From contig CAVOZT010000003.1 of assembly GCA_963701375.1 (NCBI GenBank), forward strand, positions 310,001-374,000: a stretch of 64,000 nt of DNA. The letters run 5' to 3'. Numbering within the stretch: the stretch's first letter is position 1; every line of letters starts with the position of its first letter. The translations under genes and the position numbers were made by a program. Below the pieces are notes generated by a model that worked only from the letters and a program-made list of their open reading frames with translations, was not told the DNA's origin and made no database searches. This DNA comes from CAVXTF01 sp963701375 (GTDB taxonomy: Bacteria > Actinomycetota > Acidimicrobiia > Acidimicrobiales > CAVXTF01). Positions 1 to 8,147 of this stretch are shown one piece after another.

Positions 1-574
1 ATCGCAGGCCACGGGCAGGACGGTCACGTTGGTCCGTCCCTTCAGGCGCATCGTGCTCAGCAGAAGGCGGCAATTCTCCGAACTCGGCTCGATCGCAATG
101 ACTCTGCCTTCTGATCCGACGAGTGCTGACGCCAACATCGAGTAGTAGCCGACGTTGGCACCGACATCGACGACGGTCATACCGGGCCTACAGAACCGTT
201 CGAAGACGGCCGTCAAGTGGGGTTCGTATTCCCCGGCCTGCAAGGTCAAGGACACCGAACGGTCGGCAGTGTCGCACAGGAGCTCGATGTCTCCCACCCG
301 TGCCAGGGTCACGTCGTCGCGAGAAAGCTGGATCGAGAAATTGGTCAACGCAAGCTGGTGTTCGACTGCACCGAGCATTCGGCGGATCGTCGAACGGGTC
401 GCTCAGGTCTCCTGTTCCGGCGTCGTCAACCAGCTGTCGGATGGCGGGGTCCTTCAAGTTCGGGTAAAGCAACTTCACAAGCTCCGGGTACGTCAACCCT
501 CGTTGTGGCAGCACTCCGCCCAAGCGACGGATCGTCCTGATCCGGATCGCTTCGACAAACTGCTCGAGATTCAT
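1..574 (-). CDS. FkbM-type SAM-dependent methyltransferase, 5' part; probable frameshift
   Basis: The gene runs off the left edge, so only the N-terminal part is present. From about 378 down to 1 the minus strand reads a Rossmann methyltransferase start: GEYEPHL, then RPGMTVVDVGANVGYYSML (SAM-binding motif I) and an acidic VIAIEP at the end of the second strand. This order is typical of FkbM-family methyltransferases, which O-methylate sugars or other small molecules. An ATG at 378 opens this frame, but a stop lies just upstream. The preceding 170 bases, in another frame from ATG 574 (MNLEQFVEAIRIRT...), also read like protein and join naturally (GTGDL to ATRSTIRRMLG). I infer a one-base frame break near 395-410. 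If that is wrong, the gene simply starts at 378. Methyltransferase identity is solid; the substrate is unknown. Confidence 0.7.
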
Positions 575-693
575 GGGGCCCGCAGAGTACATCGGGCGCT
601 TCAGGACATGAGCCAAGACAGCAAGTACCGCCGGCCTCCAAACAAGCGACCGGCGGCACTCTTTGCCAAATATGCGACTAAACGCTGGTTCTC

Positions 694-774
694 CTAAACG
701 CTGCTTCTCCGCACCAGCATCACGATAGCGAGGATGACAAGGATCAACACGACCGTTCCAATTCCGATGTACAT
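694..774 (-). CDS. Tiny single-span membrane peptide (26 aa)
   Basis: The product would be 26 residues: a hydrophobic run (MYIGIGTVVLILVILAIVM) followed by a short basic tail (LVRRSSV). A good ribosome binding site (GGAGAGG) lies 6-8 bases before the ATG. One transmembrane span with a positive cytoplasmic end is visible. No family is assigned. It lies with three other small stress or membrane genes on the same strand, which supports it being real. It is too short for homology to be decisive. Confidence 0.6.
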   Translation of the reverse strand: MYIGIGTVVLILVILAIVMLVRRSSV

Positions 775-872
775 GGCTGCCTCTCCTTTCTCCGCTATTG
801 CTCTTCAATTGCAGATGGTCGAGTGCTCTGCTTGCGAGCACTTCCGAACGTGGCTCTACGTGTGCGTGTCGT

Positions 873-1130
873 CTAGGTGTACGTGTCCTCGCGGCGCACC
901 ACGTTCGTCCCGTCGTCAACGACAGTCCGATGCCTTCGCCAGCCGCCGCCCCCACCCCAAAGACCGAGGGCCAAGAGCGACAATACGAATCCGATCACAC
1001 CGACGATCATCAGGATCACCCCGACGGTGCGTATATTGAAACCGTGCTGGTACGGGCTCACAGTAACGGCGAAATCGAGAATTGCGCCGACCGCGAACAC
1101 AACGATACTCGCAGCTATACCGCTAACCAT
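873..1130 (-). CDS. DUF6458-type small membrane protein
   Basis: The product is 85 residues with two hydrophobic spans, about residues 3-22 and 33-58, followed by a Gly/Trp-rich loop and a polar charged tail ending REDTYT. The central FNIRTVGVILMIVGVIGF resembles the second span of the actinobacterial DUF6458 family, whose function is unknown. I start it at 1130 because a strong GGAGG site lies just upstream. An in-frame ATG 18 bases further upstream has no such site. It sits next to CsbD-like and hydrophobic-protein genes on the same strand, which suggests an envelope or general-stress role, by inference only. Confidence 0.75.
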   Translation of the reverse strand: MVSGIAASIVVFAVGAILDFAVTVSPYQHGFNIRTVGVILMIVGVIGFVLSLLALGLWGGGGGWRRHRTVVDDGTNVVRREDTYT

Positions 1131-1225
1131 CTCAACATCCTCCTTCAACGGTTACGCGCCTCGGATTTGCCTGTACCCGAACTACCCGTGCGAAAACGGT
1201 CATTTTCAAACCTGAATGCGTCCGT

Positions 1226-1399
1226 TCACCAGCGGTACCAGCGGGCACCGCGCCCGCCTGCTGCTTCGCCACGAGCAAGAACGAAACCCAACACCCAGAC
1301 GAAGAACACGACAAGCGCGATTATCCACAGCGTGTGCACCGCAAACCCCAGGCCTCCGAGAAGGAGGGCAATTAGAAGCACAAGCAAGATGAGCGCCAT
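1226..1399 (-). CDS. Hydrophobic small membrane protein (57 aa)
   Basis: The protein has 57 residues and two closely packed hydrophobic segments: MALILLVLLIALLLGGLGFAV, then HTLWIIALVVFFVWVLGFVL. It ends in a Gly/Arg tail, GGRGARWYRW. This is the pattern of short 'hydrophobic protein' genes common in actinobacteria, often near stress genes. Its ATG overlaps the TGA of the CsbD-like gene by one base (TGATG), which suggests translational coupling. Function unknown. Confidence 0.7.
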   Translation of the reverse strand: MALILLVLLIALLLGGLGFAVHTLWIIALVVFFVWVLGFVLARGEAAGGRGARWYRW

Positions 1400-1638
1400 C
1401 AAGCACCCTTCTCCTGGGCCGCACGCTCGCGACTCTCCGCTGCCTTTTCTTCAACTCGGTGGGCTTCCGCCTGAGCCTCGCGCTTGGCGGCGTCTCGAGC
1501 TGCTTGGGCTTTGTCCTGCTGCGCCCGGCCTTCGGAGGTGAGCTTGTCGTTGTCCGTTACGGCGCCGACGGCTTCTTTTGCCCTTCCCTTGATTTCTTCC
1601 GCGATACCCGTCGCAGCTTCTTTCGGTCCGCTTGCCAT
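1399..1638 (-). CDS. CsbD-family stress-response protein
   Basis: The 79-residue, very hydrophilic helical protein starts MASGPKEAATGIAEEIKGRA and contains the CsbD signature (KGRAKEAVGAVTDNDKLTSEGRAQQDKAQA). An Ala/Glu/Lys/Arg-rich tail is predicted to be coiled coil. CsbD-like proteins are abundant under general stress control in many bacteria; their biochemical role is not established. The start at 1638 has an AAGGAC site about nine bases upstream. The open frame extends further upstream, but that stretch is low-complexity and not protein-like. It overlaps the next small membrane gene by one base. Confidence 0.88.
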   Translation of the reverse strand: MASGPKEAATGIAEEIKGRAKEAVGAVTDNDKLTSEGRAQQDKAQAARDAAKREAQAEAHRVEEKAAESRERAAQEKGA

Positions 1639-1929
1639 GATCTTCTGTCCTTCCGTTTCCGTAGATAGCTCGACCCACCGTTGATACGACGCGCCGTCGC
1701 TATGTCTGCTTGATGCCCTCAGCACGTTTCGCTGGTCAGCACGAACGTTTCGGACGTGGCTTACCTCGTCCGTGGTCCGAGGGGAACACAAGGAGCATCC
1801 CCACACGCGATGTGCTTCAAACGGTACGCCCAGCAATTTGCAGGCGGTATGGACATTGGACCTGGACAGCGAGCGGCCCGCCTCACGAGGGGCGGCCTTC
1901 GCACCGGCGCCGCCGACCTGGCGCATCGA

Positions 1930-3147
1930 CTACCGCGGCAAGTGGACTGGAAGTTCCGACAGTCCTCGGAGATTGATGCGGCCGTTCCACGCTGGCTCGC
2001 CCGCAATTTCGAGCCGCGGGAAGCGTCGGATCAGCGCTCCGATAGCGAGCTGAGCTTCGAGCCGTGCCAGTGCGGCTCCCAAACAGAGATGATGTCCTCC
2101 ACCGAACGACAGGTGCCCTTTGGCGTCGGATCTCGCCAAGTCAAGCCGATCTGCTTGCTCGCCCCAGCGGCTCTTGTCGCGATTAGCCGAGCCGAGGACC
2201 AAGACCGCGAATGCTCCGCGCTCTATCGTCTTGCCTCCGACTTCGATCTCGCGCAAAGTAATGCGTCGAGACATCTGAACCGGGCTGTCGAAGCGGAGAA
2301 GCTCTTCGACCGCATTCACCACGAGGTCGGGTTTCTCTTCGATCAATTCCAGCTGCGCACGGTGCCGGAGAAGGGCCAAGGTCCCGTTACCGATGAGGTT
2401 CACTGTGGTCTCGTGACCAGCGATGTAGAGCAGCATCACCTGGTCTGCCAATTCGTCCTCCGAGAGGACATCCCCGTTCTCCTCGGCTGCGATCAGTCCA
2501 GACAACAGGTCCGCGCCCAAGTTGTGTCGCTTCCAGGCGATCGCCTCTTTGATCAGTTCCACCATGCTCCGACCGGCTCCGGCGATAGCGCGAAGTGTGT
2601 CGGGGTCGTACACAGGTTCGAGGGTTCGCACCAGCAGCCCAGACCACTCGCGTAGCTGCTCGGCATCGGTTTCCGGCATGCCGAGGAGCTCGGTGATCAC
2701 CTGGAAGGGCAAGGGGAACGCCAGATCGCCGATGAGCTCGGCGTCTCCGCGCTCGGCAACCCGATCGAGAGCCTCGTCAACGAGCTGTTGGATCCGCGGA
2801 GCGAGCCCTTCCACCATGCGGGGCGTGAATGCCTTGGACACGAGCCGGCGAAGCCGAGTGTGGTCGGGCGGGTCCCGATTCAACATGGCATAACTACCTC
2901 GCTCCGCCTCGTCTCCGAGCACCTCTCGAGCAAGGTCGGTCAACGGACCCGGGTTGGCGAATCGGTCTTCGACGCTCAGCTCCGAGTCGCGCAGGAGACG
3001 CAGCACATCGTCGTAGGCGAACAAGACCCAGATTCCGAAGGGGCTTTGGTGGACCGGGTCAGCGTCGCGAAGCGCCTCGTATTGGGGATACGGATCGTCC
3101 GTGAAACCGGGCTCGAACGGGTTGTAGAGCATGGTCGTGTCAGTCAT
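1930..3147 (-). CDS. Cytochrome P450
   Basis: This 405-residue soluble bacterial P450 is of normal length. The I-helix oxygen-binding motif AGHETT is at about 243-248, the K-helix ExxR (EELLR) at about 281-285, and the haem-binding loop FGGGHHLCLG at about 348-357 with the thiolate Cys near 355. It would hydroxylate or otherwise monooxygenate a small molecule using electrons from a ferredoxin or reductase not present in this window. GGGAG lies before the ATG. It lies 56 bases downstream of the LysR gene on the same strand, so the two may be cotranscribed. Its neighbours suggest catabolism of a cyclic or aromatic compound, which is inference. Substrate unknown. Confidence 0.95.
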   Translation of the reverse strand: MTDTTMLYNPFEPGFTDDPYPQYEALRDADPVHQSPFGIWVLFAYDDVLRLLRDSELSVEDRFANPGPLTDLAREVLGDEAERGSYAMLNRDPPDHTRLRRLVSKAFTPRMVEGLAPRIQQLVDEALDRVAERGDAELIGDLAFPLPFQVITELLGMPETDAEQLREWSGLLVRTLEPVYDPDTLRAIAGAGRSMVELIKEAIAWKRHNLGADLLSGLIAAEENGDVLSEDELADQVMLLYIAGHETTVNLIGNGTLALLRHRAQLELIEEKPDLVVNAVEELLRFDSPVQMSRRITLREIEVGGKTIERGAFAVLVLGSANRDKSRWGEQADRLDLARSDAKGHLSFGGGHHLCLGAALARLEAQLAIGALIRRFPRLEIAGEPAWNGRINLRGLSELPVHLPR

Positions 3148-3203
3148 CGTCTTATCTCCCTATCCCGTGATCTCTGGCATGCTGCTTCCAATCGGCGCTC
3201 GGA

Positions 3204-4129
3204 TCAAACCTTCTCGTCGTTGCTTGGCGGCCAGTGTGGTTCGGCAGGGGGCGTTCGCCAGCCATAAGTCGAGGCGAGGCCCGTCAAAATTTGAGTGGCG
3301 CGAGCTACTGCCGGCCGGGCGTCATCGGCGCGATGAAGAAGAGACCAGCCCCAGAGGGGCACAGGCTGTCGGACCGGGCGGCGCGTCAAGGTCGGCGGCA
3401 TCGGCGCCGCGTGGCGCTTTGGCGACTCGAGCACAGGCCGGTCCAAACGGGCTACGTGATCGAAGAATGCTGGGCCAGCAATACCCCATCGTTGATCTTG
3501 GTCACGGACGCCTGATTCGCCGCGGCGAAGGCGGAGGCGTATCGGTTCCATGACCTCCATGATGCTTCGTCGACGTCGATGAGGACAGTGATCTCGGCAG
3601 CCGGCACACTCTCGTGACGAGTTGTCTTATGGGCGCGTGGCATGACGGCCTGCAGGGTCTCGTACCACAAAAGGTGCGCAGACAAGTTGAGCCGTGCGAT
3701 GTCGGCCCCTTCGACCCATGCGATGCCGAGGTCGAGACTCCCTTCGGCCACTCGTCCCGCTTGCGCATGTGACGGGAGGATCCACTCGTCGATGCGAATC
3801 CGAGGGTCTCGGATTGCTGCTGCCTCTGGGGGAAGCCAACTGACATAGCCCAGTCGCAGCGGGAGGTCCGCGCCGCCCTCTCGGGCTCGATCGAACGCCC
3901 TCGCCGCGGAGGCCAATGCCTCCCGGGAATCGCTCAAAAACTGGCTGCCGGTGGGCGTCAACTCGACGTGTCGGCGGTCGCGGACGAGAAGCTGAGTCCC
4001 GAGTTCACGTTCGAGGTTACTGATCTGTTGCGACAGCGACGGTCCCGAGATGTGAAGACGCTCCGCTGCCCGACCGAAATGCAATTCCTCGGCAACGGCG
4101 ACGAAGTAGCGCAGCTGCCTGAGTTCCAC
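3204..4129 (-). pseudogene. LysR-family regulator, frame broken once
   Basis: The N-terminal winged helix-turn-helix (MELRQLRYFVAVAEELHFGRAAERLHISGPSLSQQI) is classic LysR, followed by the linker helix and effector-binding domain. The first frame ends after ASVTKINDGV. The next frame continues as GIAGPAFFDHVARLDRPVLESP and runs to a stop at 3204, giving about 308 residues, the family's normal length. The break lies in the four-base homopolymer at 3484-3487, where one missing base would restore the frame. It is transcribed away from the hydrolase/DUF4331/isomerase operon, and two dyads lie in the gap. It probably regulates that operon and itself. Whether the break is real or an assembly indel cannot be told here. 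Confidence 0.85.
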
Positions 4130-4154
4130 GCGGTCGATGTTACGTCCGACACAG

Positions 4155-4175
4155 GTGTTAGGCGACGCCTAACAC
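4155..4175. promoter_or_regulatory. Perfect 21-bp dyad, likely LysR operator
   Basis: GTGTTAGGCG and its exact reverse complement flank a single A. The core contains T-N11-A (TTAGGCGACGCCTAA), the LysR-type box. It lies 26 bp from the lysR start and 154 bp before the hydrolase ATG. It fits the high-affinity recognition site for the adjacent regulator. Confidence 0.75.
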
Positions 4176-4188
4176 TCTTTGGATATAA

Positions 4189-4204
4189 GTCGTGGACTCA
4201 CGAC
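4189..4204. promoter_or_regulatory. Second dyad, possible LysR activation site
   Basis: GTCGTG and CACGAC form a perfect 6-bp inverted repeat around four bases. Its centre is about 31 bp, three helical turns, from the centre of the 4155-4175 dyad, on the side facing the hydrolase operon. This is the spacing expected of paired recognition and activation sites, but the sequence differs from the first dyad. Confidence 0.4.
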
Positions 4205-4328
4205 GAACACAAGGTTTTACTAAGAACATGATCGTCGCGTTGTTACAGAACGTGAGTTCCGTTCCCTGCTAGAGCGCAAGGACGTGCAAAACCGAGGTTC
4301 AACACAACCGCGGACAAGGAGCCAGAAA

Positions 4329-5168
4329 ATGCCCACTGTCATGGTCGGAAACGAGAACAATGATCCGATCGAGATCCACTACGAGGATCACGGACGGGGT
4401 GAGCCGATCGTTCTGATCCACGGCTATCCGCTGAACGGCAACTCGTGGGAACGCCAAGAGCGGGACCTGCTCGCCAATGGATATCGAGTGATCACCTATG
4501 ACCGCCGGGGCTTTGGCCGCTCCAGCCAGCCGATCATCGGCTACGACTACGACACGTTTGCAGGCGATCTGAAAACGCTCATCGAACATCTCGACCTGAA
4601 TGACGTCGTCCTCGTCGGCTTCTCCATGGGCACCGGCGAGGTGGTCCGCTACATCGCGACCTATGGGTCCGAACGCGTTCGCAAATCCGTCCTGCTCGGC
4701 ACGATTCCCCCCTTCGTACTCAAGACCGACGACAACCTCGAAGGCGTGGAGGGGAAGGTCTTCGACGACCTGAAGACGGCTGTCGCCAATGACCGCTATG
4801 CATTCTTCGAGGGCTTCTTCAACGACTTCTACAACGTGGATGTCCTCCGCGGAACTCGCATCAGCGACCGGGCCTGGCAGGCGAGCTTCAATGTGGCCGC
4901 AGACTGCTCACCATTCGCGTCGTATGCCTGCGTTGACACTTGGTTGACCGACTTCCGCGCCGACCTACCGAAGATCGACGTTCCGGTGCTGGTCATGCAC
5001 GGCACCGCTGACCGCATACTTCCTTTCGAGGTGACGGCTGCCCGCCTTCCGGCGTTGATCTCCGACTGCACACTTGTTCCAGTTGAGAGCGGCCCGCACA
5101 ACATTGCCTGGACGCACGCCGAGGAGATCAACGCGGCTCTGCTCCAGTTTCTCAGCGAGGGCCGTTAG
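4329..5168 (+). CDS. Alpha/beta hydrolase, non-haem haloperoxidase type
   Basis: The 279-residue protein has a complete catalytic triad: nucleophile Ser99 in GFSMG, Asp228 in HGTADRILP and His257 in SGPHNI. The oxyanion-hole motif HGYPLNG is near residue 31. The overall sequence resembles the bromoperoxidase/esterase group of alpha/beta hydrolases, which are cofactor-free perhydrolases or esterases. The start at 4329 is chosen because AAGGAG lies eight bases upstream; an ATG at 4284 lacks a site and would add a polar, unlike stretch. It is the first gene of a four-gene set running to 7129 and lies opposite lysR. It probably hydrolyses an ester or lactone in the pathway; the substrate is unknown. 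Confidence 0.9.
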   Translation: MPTVMVGNENNDPIEIHYEDHGRGEPIVLIHGYPLNGNSWERQERDLLANGYRVITYDRRGFGRSSQPIIGYDYDTFAGDLKTLIEHLDLNDVVLVGFSMGTGEVVRYIATYGSERVRKSVLLGTIPPFVLKTDDNLEGVEGKVFDDLKTAVANDRYAFFEGFFNDFYNVDVLRGTRISDRAWQASFNVAADCSPFASYACVDTWLTDFRADLPKIDVPVLVMHGTADRILPFEVTAARLPALISDCTLVPVESGPHNIAWTHAEEINAALLQFLSEGR

Positions 5169-5246
5169 TGCTTATTCCAGCGTCCGCGGACCGTTACCGC
5201 TGCTCTGCCTCGAATCACCGATCAGTTACCAACAAAAGGAGTCGCA

Positions 5247-6230
5247 ATGTCCAACCACTTCAGCGCTGACAAGCTCAAATTCCCTGGCGACGATAGGCGC
5301 CTCGACTTGACCGACGTGTTCGTATTCACGTCATCGGACAACCCTGACAAGACGGTGTTCATCATCGACTCGAACCCAACGAGCGCTCCGCCTCCGATCC
5401 CGGCGCCAACGACCGGCCCAGAGTTCCACCCCGACGCGGTCTACCGGATCAACATCGACAGTAACGGCGACTTGAAAGCCGACGTGGCGTTCTCCTTCAC
5501 CTTCTCTCAGCTCGAGAATGGCAAGCAGACCGGGAAGGCCTGGCTTGCCACGGGTAGACAGGCCACAAGCCCCGAGCCAGTCGGCGAACTGCTCACCGAC
5601 TCCCTCCCCGTCAGCTTCGACGGCATGCTCCGACCCGTCGAGGTCGGCCCGATTCGGATGTGCGCCGGACTGCGCAGCGATCCATTCTTCGCCGACGTGG
5701 AGGGGGCCCTGCACGGATTCCAGTGGACCGGCCACGACGACTTCGCGGACAACAACGTCGACTCCATTGCACTCGAGGTACCCAACGAAACGCTCGGCTC
5801 GGACAACGTAATCGGAGTGTGGGCCTCGATCAGCCTGCGAAGAGACGGCAAGCTCGTGCAAATGGACCGCGGAGGTCATCCAACCATCAACCCCTTCATC
5901 AACCCAGACGGCGAGAAAAACCTGTACAACTCCCGCCAGCCAGCCGACGACGTCGCCAACTACCTGACGCCGTGGTCCAAGATCCTGGAAAGTGGCGGCT
6001 ATTCGCCCGAGGAGGCCAAGGTGGCGGCCATGCAGGTCCTCCCCGACATTCTCCGCTATGACCGCACCCAGCCCGCCACTTACCCAAACGGTCGCGTCCT
6101 CACGGACGACGTCTACAGCATGCGCTTCTCCTGGCTGAGTCACGGCAAGGTTCCACCCACCGGGCTCAAGCCGCACGACGACCTACAGGTCCGGTTCCCC
6201 TACCTCGGCGTTCCCAACCCTGCAGTCTGA
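5247..6230 (+). CDS. DUF4331-family protein
   Basis: The 327-residue protein begins MSNHFSADKLKFPGDDRRLDLTDVFVF and contains the features of DUF4331: the N-terminal D-x-TDVFVF strand, FHPDAVYRINIDSNGD, a central GVWAS(I)SL strand and late NPFINPDGEKNLYN. No signal peptide is visible, although many relatives are secreted. The function of the family is not established. AAAAGGAGT lies before the ATG. It follows the hydrolase by 78 bases and precedes the isomerase-like gene on the same strand, so it is probably cotranscribed with both. Confidence 0.88.
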   Translation: MSNHFSADKLKFPGDDRRLDLTDVFVFTSSDNPDKTVFIIDSNPTSAPPPIPAPTTGPEFHPDAVYRINIDSNGDLKADVAFSFTFSQLENGKQTGKAWLATGRQATSPEPVGELLTDSLPVSFDGMLRPVEVGPIRMCAGLRSDPFFADVEGALHGFQWTGHDDFADNNVDSIALEVPNETLGSDNVIGVWASISLRRDGKLVQMDRGGHPTINPFINPDGEKNLYNSRQPADDVANYLTPWSKILESGGYSPEEAKVAAMQVLPDILRYDRTQPATYPNGRVLTDDVYSMRFSWLSHGKVPPTGLKPHDDLQVRFPYLGVPNPAV

Positions 6231-6290
6231 AATCGCGTCGCCTCCGATCAAATGAACACGCCAAATTGGGAAAGTGGTGAGGACACATTG

Positions 6291-6596
6291 ATGGAGTTCC
6301 TCGTTCAGTTCGAGCTGGACATCCCGGACGGTGTCGGCGATTCTGAAGTCGAAGACCGCGGGAGGGCCGAAGCAGTTGCGGCAGAGAGGTTGGCGGAAGA
6401 GGGGCACCTCATTCGCTTGTGGCAGGTGCCCACCGGCACCGCCCTCAACACGGTGCTCGGCCTCTATCGTGCCCGGACCAAAGCCGAACTCGACGCACTT
6501 CTGCGCGCTCTACCGATGTACGAATGGATGCAAATGTCGATCACGTCCCTCGTTCAGCATCCGAACGATCCGGCGAGAGTTCACGCAAGCGCGTAG
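6291..6596 (+). CDS. Muconolactone isomerase-like protein
   Basis: The protein is 101 residues, close to the roughly 96 of CatC-type muconolactone delta-isomerase. It opens MEFLVQFELDIPDG and carries the family pattern: an acidic helix with RAEAVAAERLAEEGHLIRLW, then GTALNTVLGLYRA, then LPMYEWM. Muconolactone isomerases move a double bond in the catechol branch of the beta-ketoadipate pathway. No other ring-cleavage gene is present here, so the substrate may differ. I prefer the ATG at 6291 (GTGAGGA upstream) over one at 6252, since the family motif begins there. It is third in the 4329-7129 gene set. Confidence 0.82.
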   Translation: MEFLVQFELDIPDGVGDSEVEDRGRAEAVAAERLAEEGHLIRLWQVPTGTALNTVLGLYRARTKAELDALLRALPMYEWMQMSITSLVQHPNDPARVHASA

Positions 6597-6655
6597 ATGA
6601 GTCGGATAGAAAGAAGTTGCACTCACGACATCTACCGTCCCCTTAGGAGCGTGTC

Positions 6656-7129
6656 GTGAGTAAGCGGCTTCCCGAACCTCACCTGATGAAGATCTTCCGT
6701 TTGGAGGCGATCCTGGGCGAGGCGCTCGATGTAGGAGAAGTGGCGCAGGGACGTCGGCGAATCGTCCCCCTGACCGGTGGCACATTTACCGGGCCCGAAT
6801 TGAACGGCACGCTCCTGCCGGGAGCCAGCGCCGACTGGCAGATCGTTCTACCGGACGGCACCGCGCTCGGCGACGTCCGCTACACACTGCGGACTGATCG
6901 CGGTGACGTGCTCTTCGTCCGATCGCAGGGGGTGCGCCACGGCAGCGTCGAGGTTCTCGCTCGCCTCGCTCGCGGTGAGGACGTCAACGCGGGTGAGTAT
7001 GTGTTCCACATGGCAACGCAGATCGAGACGGCGGCGCCCGCTTTCGACTGGTTGAACAAGGGCGTCTTCATCAGTGTGGGCGGACGCCGACCTGGCGAAG
7101 TGATCTACGAGGTCTACCTCGTCGCGTGA
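6656..7129 (+). CDS. DUF3237-family protein
   Basis: The 157-residue protein uses a GTG start with TTAGGAG seven bases upstream. It contains the DUF3237 pattern: an N-terminal FRLEAILGEALDVGEV strand, RRIVPLTGGTFTGPELNGTLLPGASADWQ, then TRDG-like DVRYTLRTDRGDVLFVRSQGVRHG and a C-terminal YVFHMATQIETAAPAFDWLNKGVFISVGGR. It is a predicted small beta-barrel-like fold, and some genes of this family sit in aromatic or halogenated-compound catabolism loci. It is the last gene of the set. Biochemical role unknown. Confidence 0.87.
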   Translation: MSKRLPEPHLMKIFRLEAILGEALDVGEVAQGRRRIVPLTGGTFTGPELNGTLLPGASADWQIVLPDGTALGDVRYTLRTDRGDVLFVRSQGVRHGSVEVLARLARGEDVNAGEYVFHMATQIETAAPAFDWLNKGVFISVGGRRPGEVIYEVYLVA

Positions 7130-7208
7130 ACTCCACCTTTGCGGTCGGCGGTGACAAGAGCACGTTCGCAGGCATTCAGAGGTCTCGAACCCTCCGCTCG
7201 TCGCCACA

Positions 7209-7962
7209 TCAACCGGCACCGAGCGACACAGCCGGTTGCCGGGTGCGAAGCATGTAGATACTCGTGATGACCGCAATGATCCCGTACCCGATCACGGGGG
7301 AATAGCTCACGATGGTTGTCCCGCCGCTGACGCTCGACAGCCCCATCGCGGCACCAACGGCTGCCGAGCGCGGCAAAGACCATCGCCAACCACCCGACCC
7401 AGGTCCTCGCCAAATGACCGCGGATCATCGCCACGCCGATCGCAACAAGGAAGCCGGCCATGAAGAAGCCGAAGAGTCCGGGCATGACTAGACCGTTCTG
7501 CAGGTCGAACAGGACTCGGGTCAGTGCCGGATCCGTCGGTCCCCCTTGTTTATGGAGATAGACCAGAGCTGACAGCGTCACCCCGTCGAATGCGCTGATG
7601 GAGGTGGCGACGGCCCCGGTGGTCAGGGCGATCATGCCCAACGGGCTCCTGTGATCCCGTTCGTGGATGACCCGAGCCACCGTCGCGATGAACCAGACTC
7701 CGATGGCAGTGCCGAGGACCGTTAAGAGGGTCAGTGCCAGAATCGAGGCTGCGTGAGCCGCAAGATACGAGGAGATCTCGGCAGCCGTCGAGGAGCTCGT
7801 CAGGTTTCCGATACCCCCCAACGCAATCGGGGCTCCCGCCAGCAGCACCACTGACAGAAGGCCGAGAGCGCCACCTGTGCGGACCCAACCGGGTTTGATG
7901 CCGGACTCTGTGTCAATCGTGGACGCAGTTTCCGTTTGAGCAGTTTGCACTTGAATCGTCAT
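7209..7962 (-). pseudogene. Multi-span membrane protein, frame broken once
   Basis: The protein starts MTIQVQTAQTETASTIDTES with a GGAGGT site nine bases upstream. It has hydrophobic segments near residues 33-55, 68-95, 110-130 and 160-185. After WLAMVFAALGS the frame turns polar and non-membrane. The neighbouring frame continues smoothly as VGAAMGLSSVSGGTTIVSYSPVIGYGIIAVITSIYML, ending RTRQPAVSLGAG at 7209. One extra base around 7359-7361 explains this. No family was recognised; the intact product would be about 250 residues. It is divergent from the sensor kinase at 8148, with a strong hairpin between them. Confidence 0.7.
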
Positions 7963-8061
7963 CGTTTCACGACCTCCAAATCTCGAAGAAAGGAACCGTT
8001 TGGATTGTCGATCCCACGGTCCCGATGGTCGAGGGCGATGGCACGAAACGTTCGGTGTGGA

Positions 8062-8083
8062 ACCCGCCCCATTTTGGGCGGGT
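8062..8083. promoter_or_regulatory. GC-rich hairpin between divergent genes
   Basis: ACCCGCCC and GGGCGGGT form a perfect 8-bp stem around a six-base loop. It lies 65-86 bp upstream of the sensor-kinase start and 100 bp upstream of the divergent membrane-protein gene. It could be an operator or a 5'-UTR structure. Terminator function is unlikely between divergent starts. Confidence 0.4.
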
Positions 8084-8147
8084 AACCGCACCTTTTTGGG
8101 CTGCTCACACCCTTTGTCATTGCAAAGTAGGCGTGTACCCTCACGTG

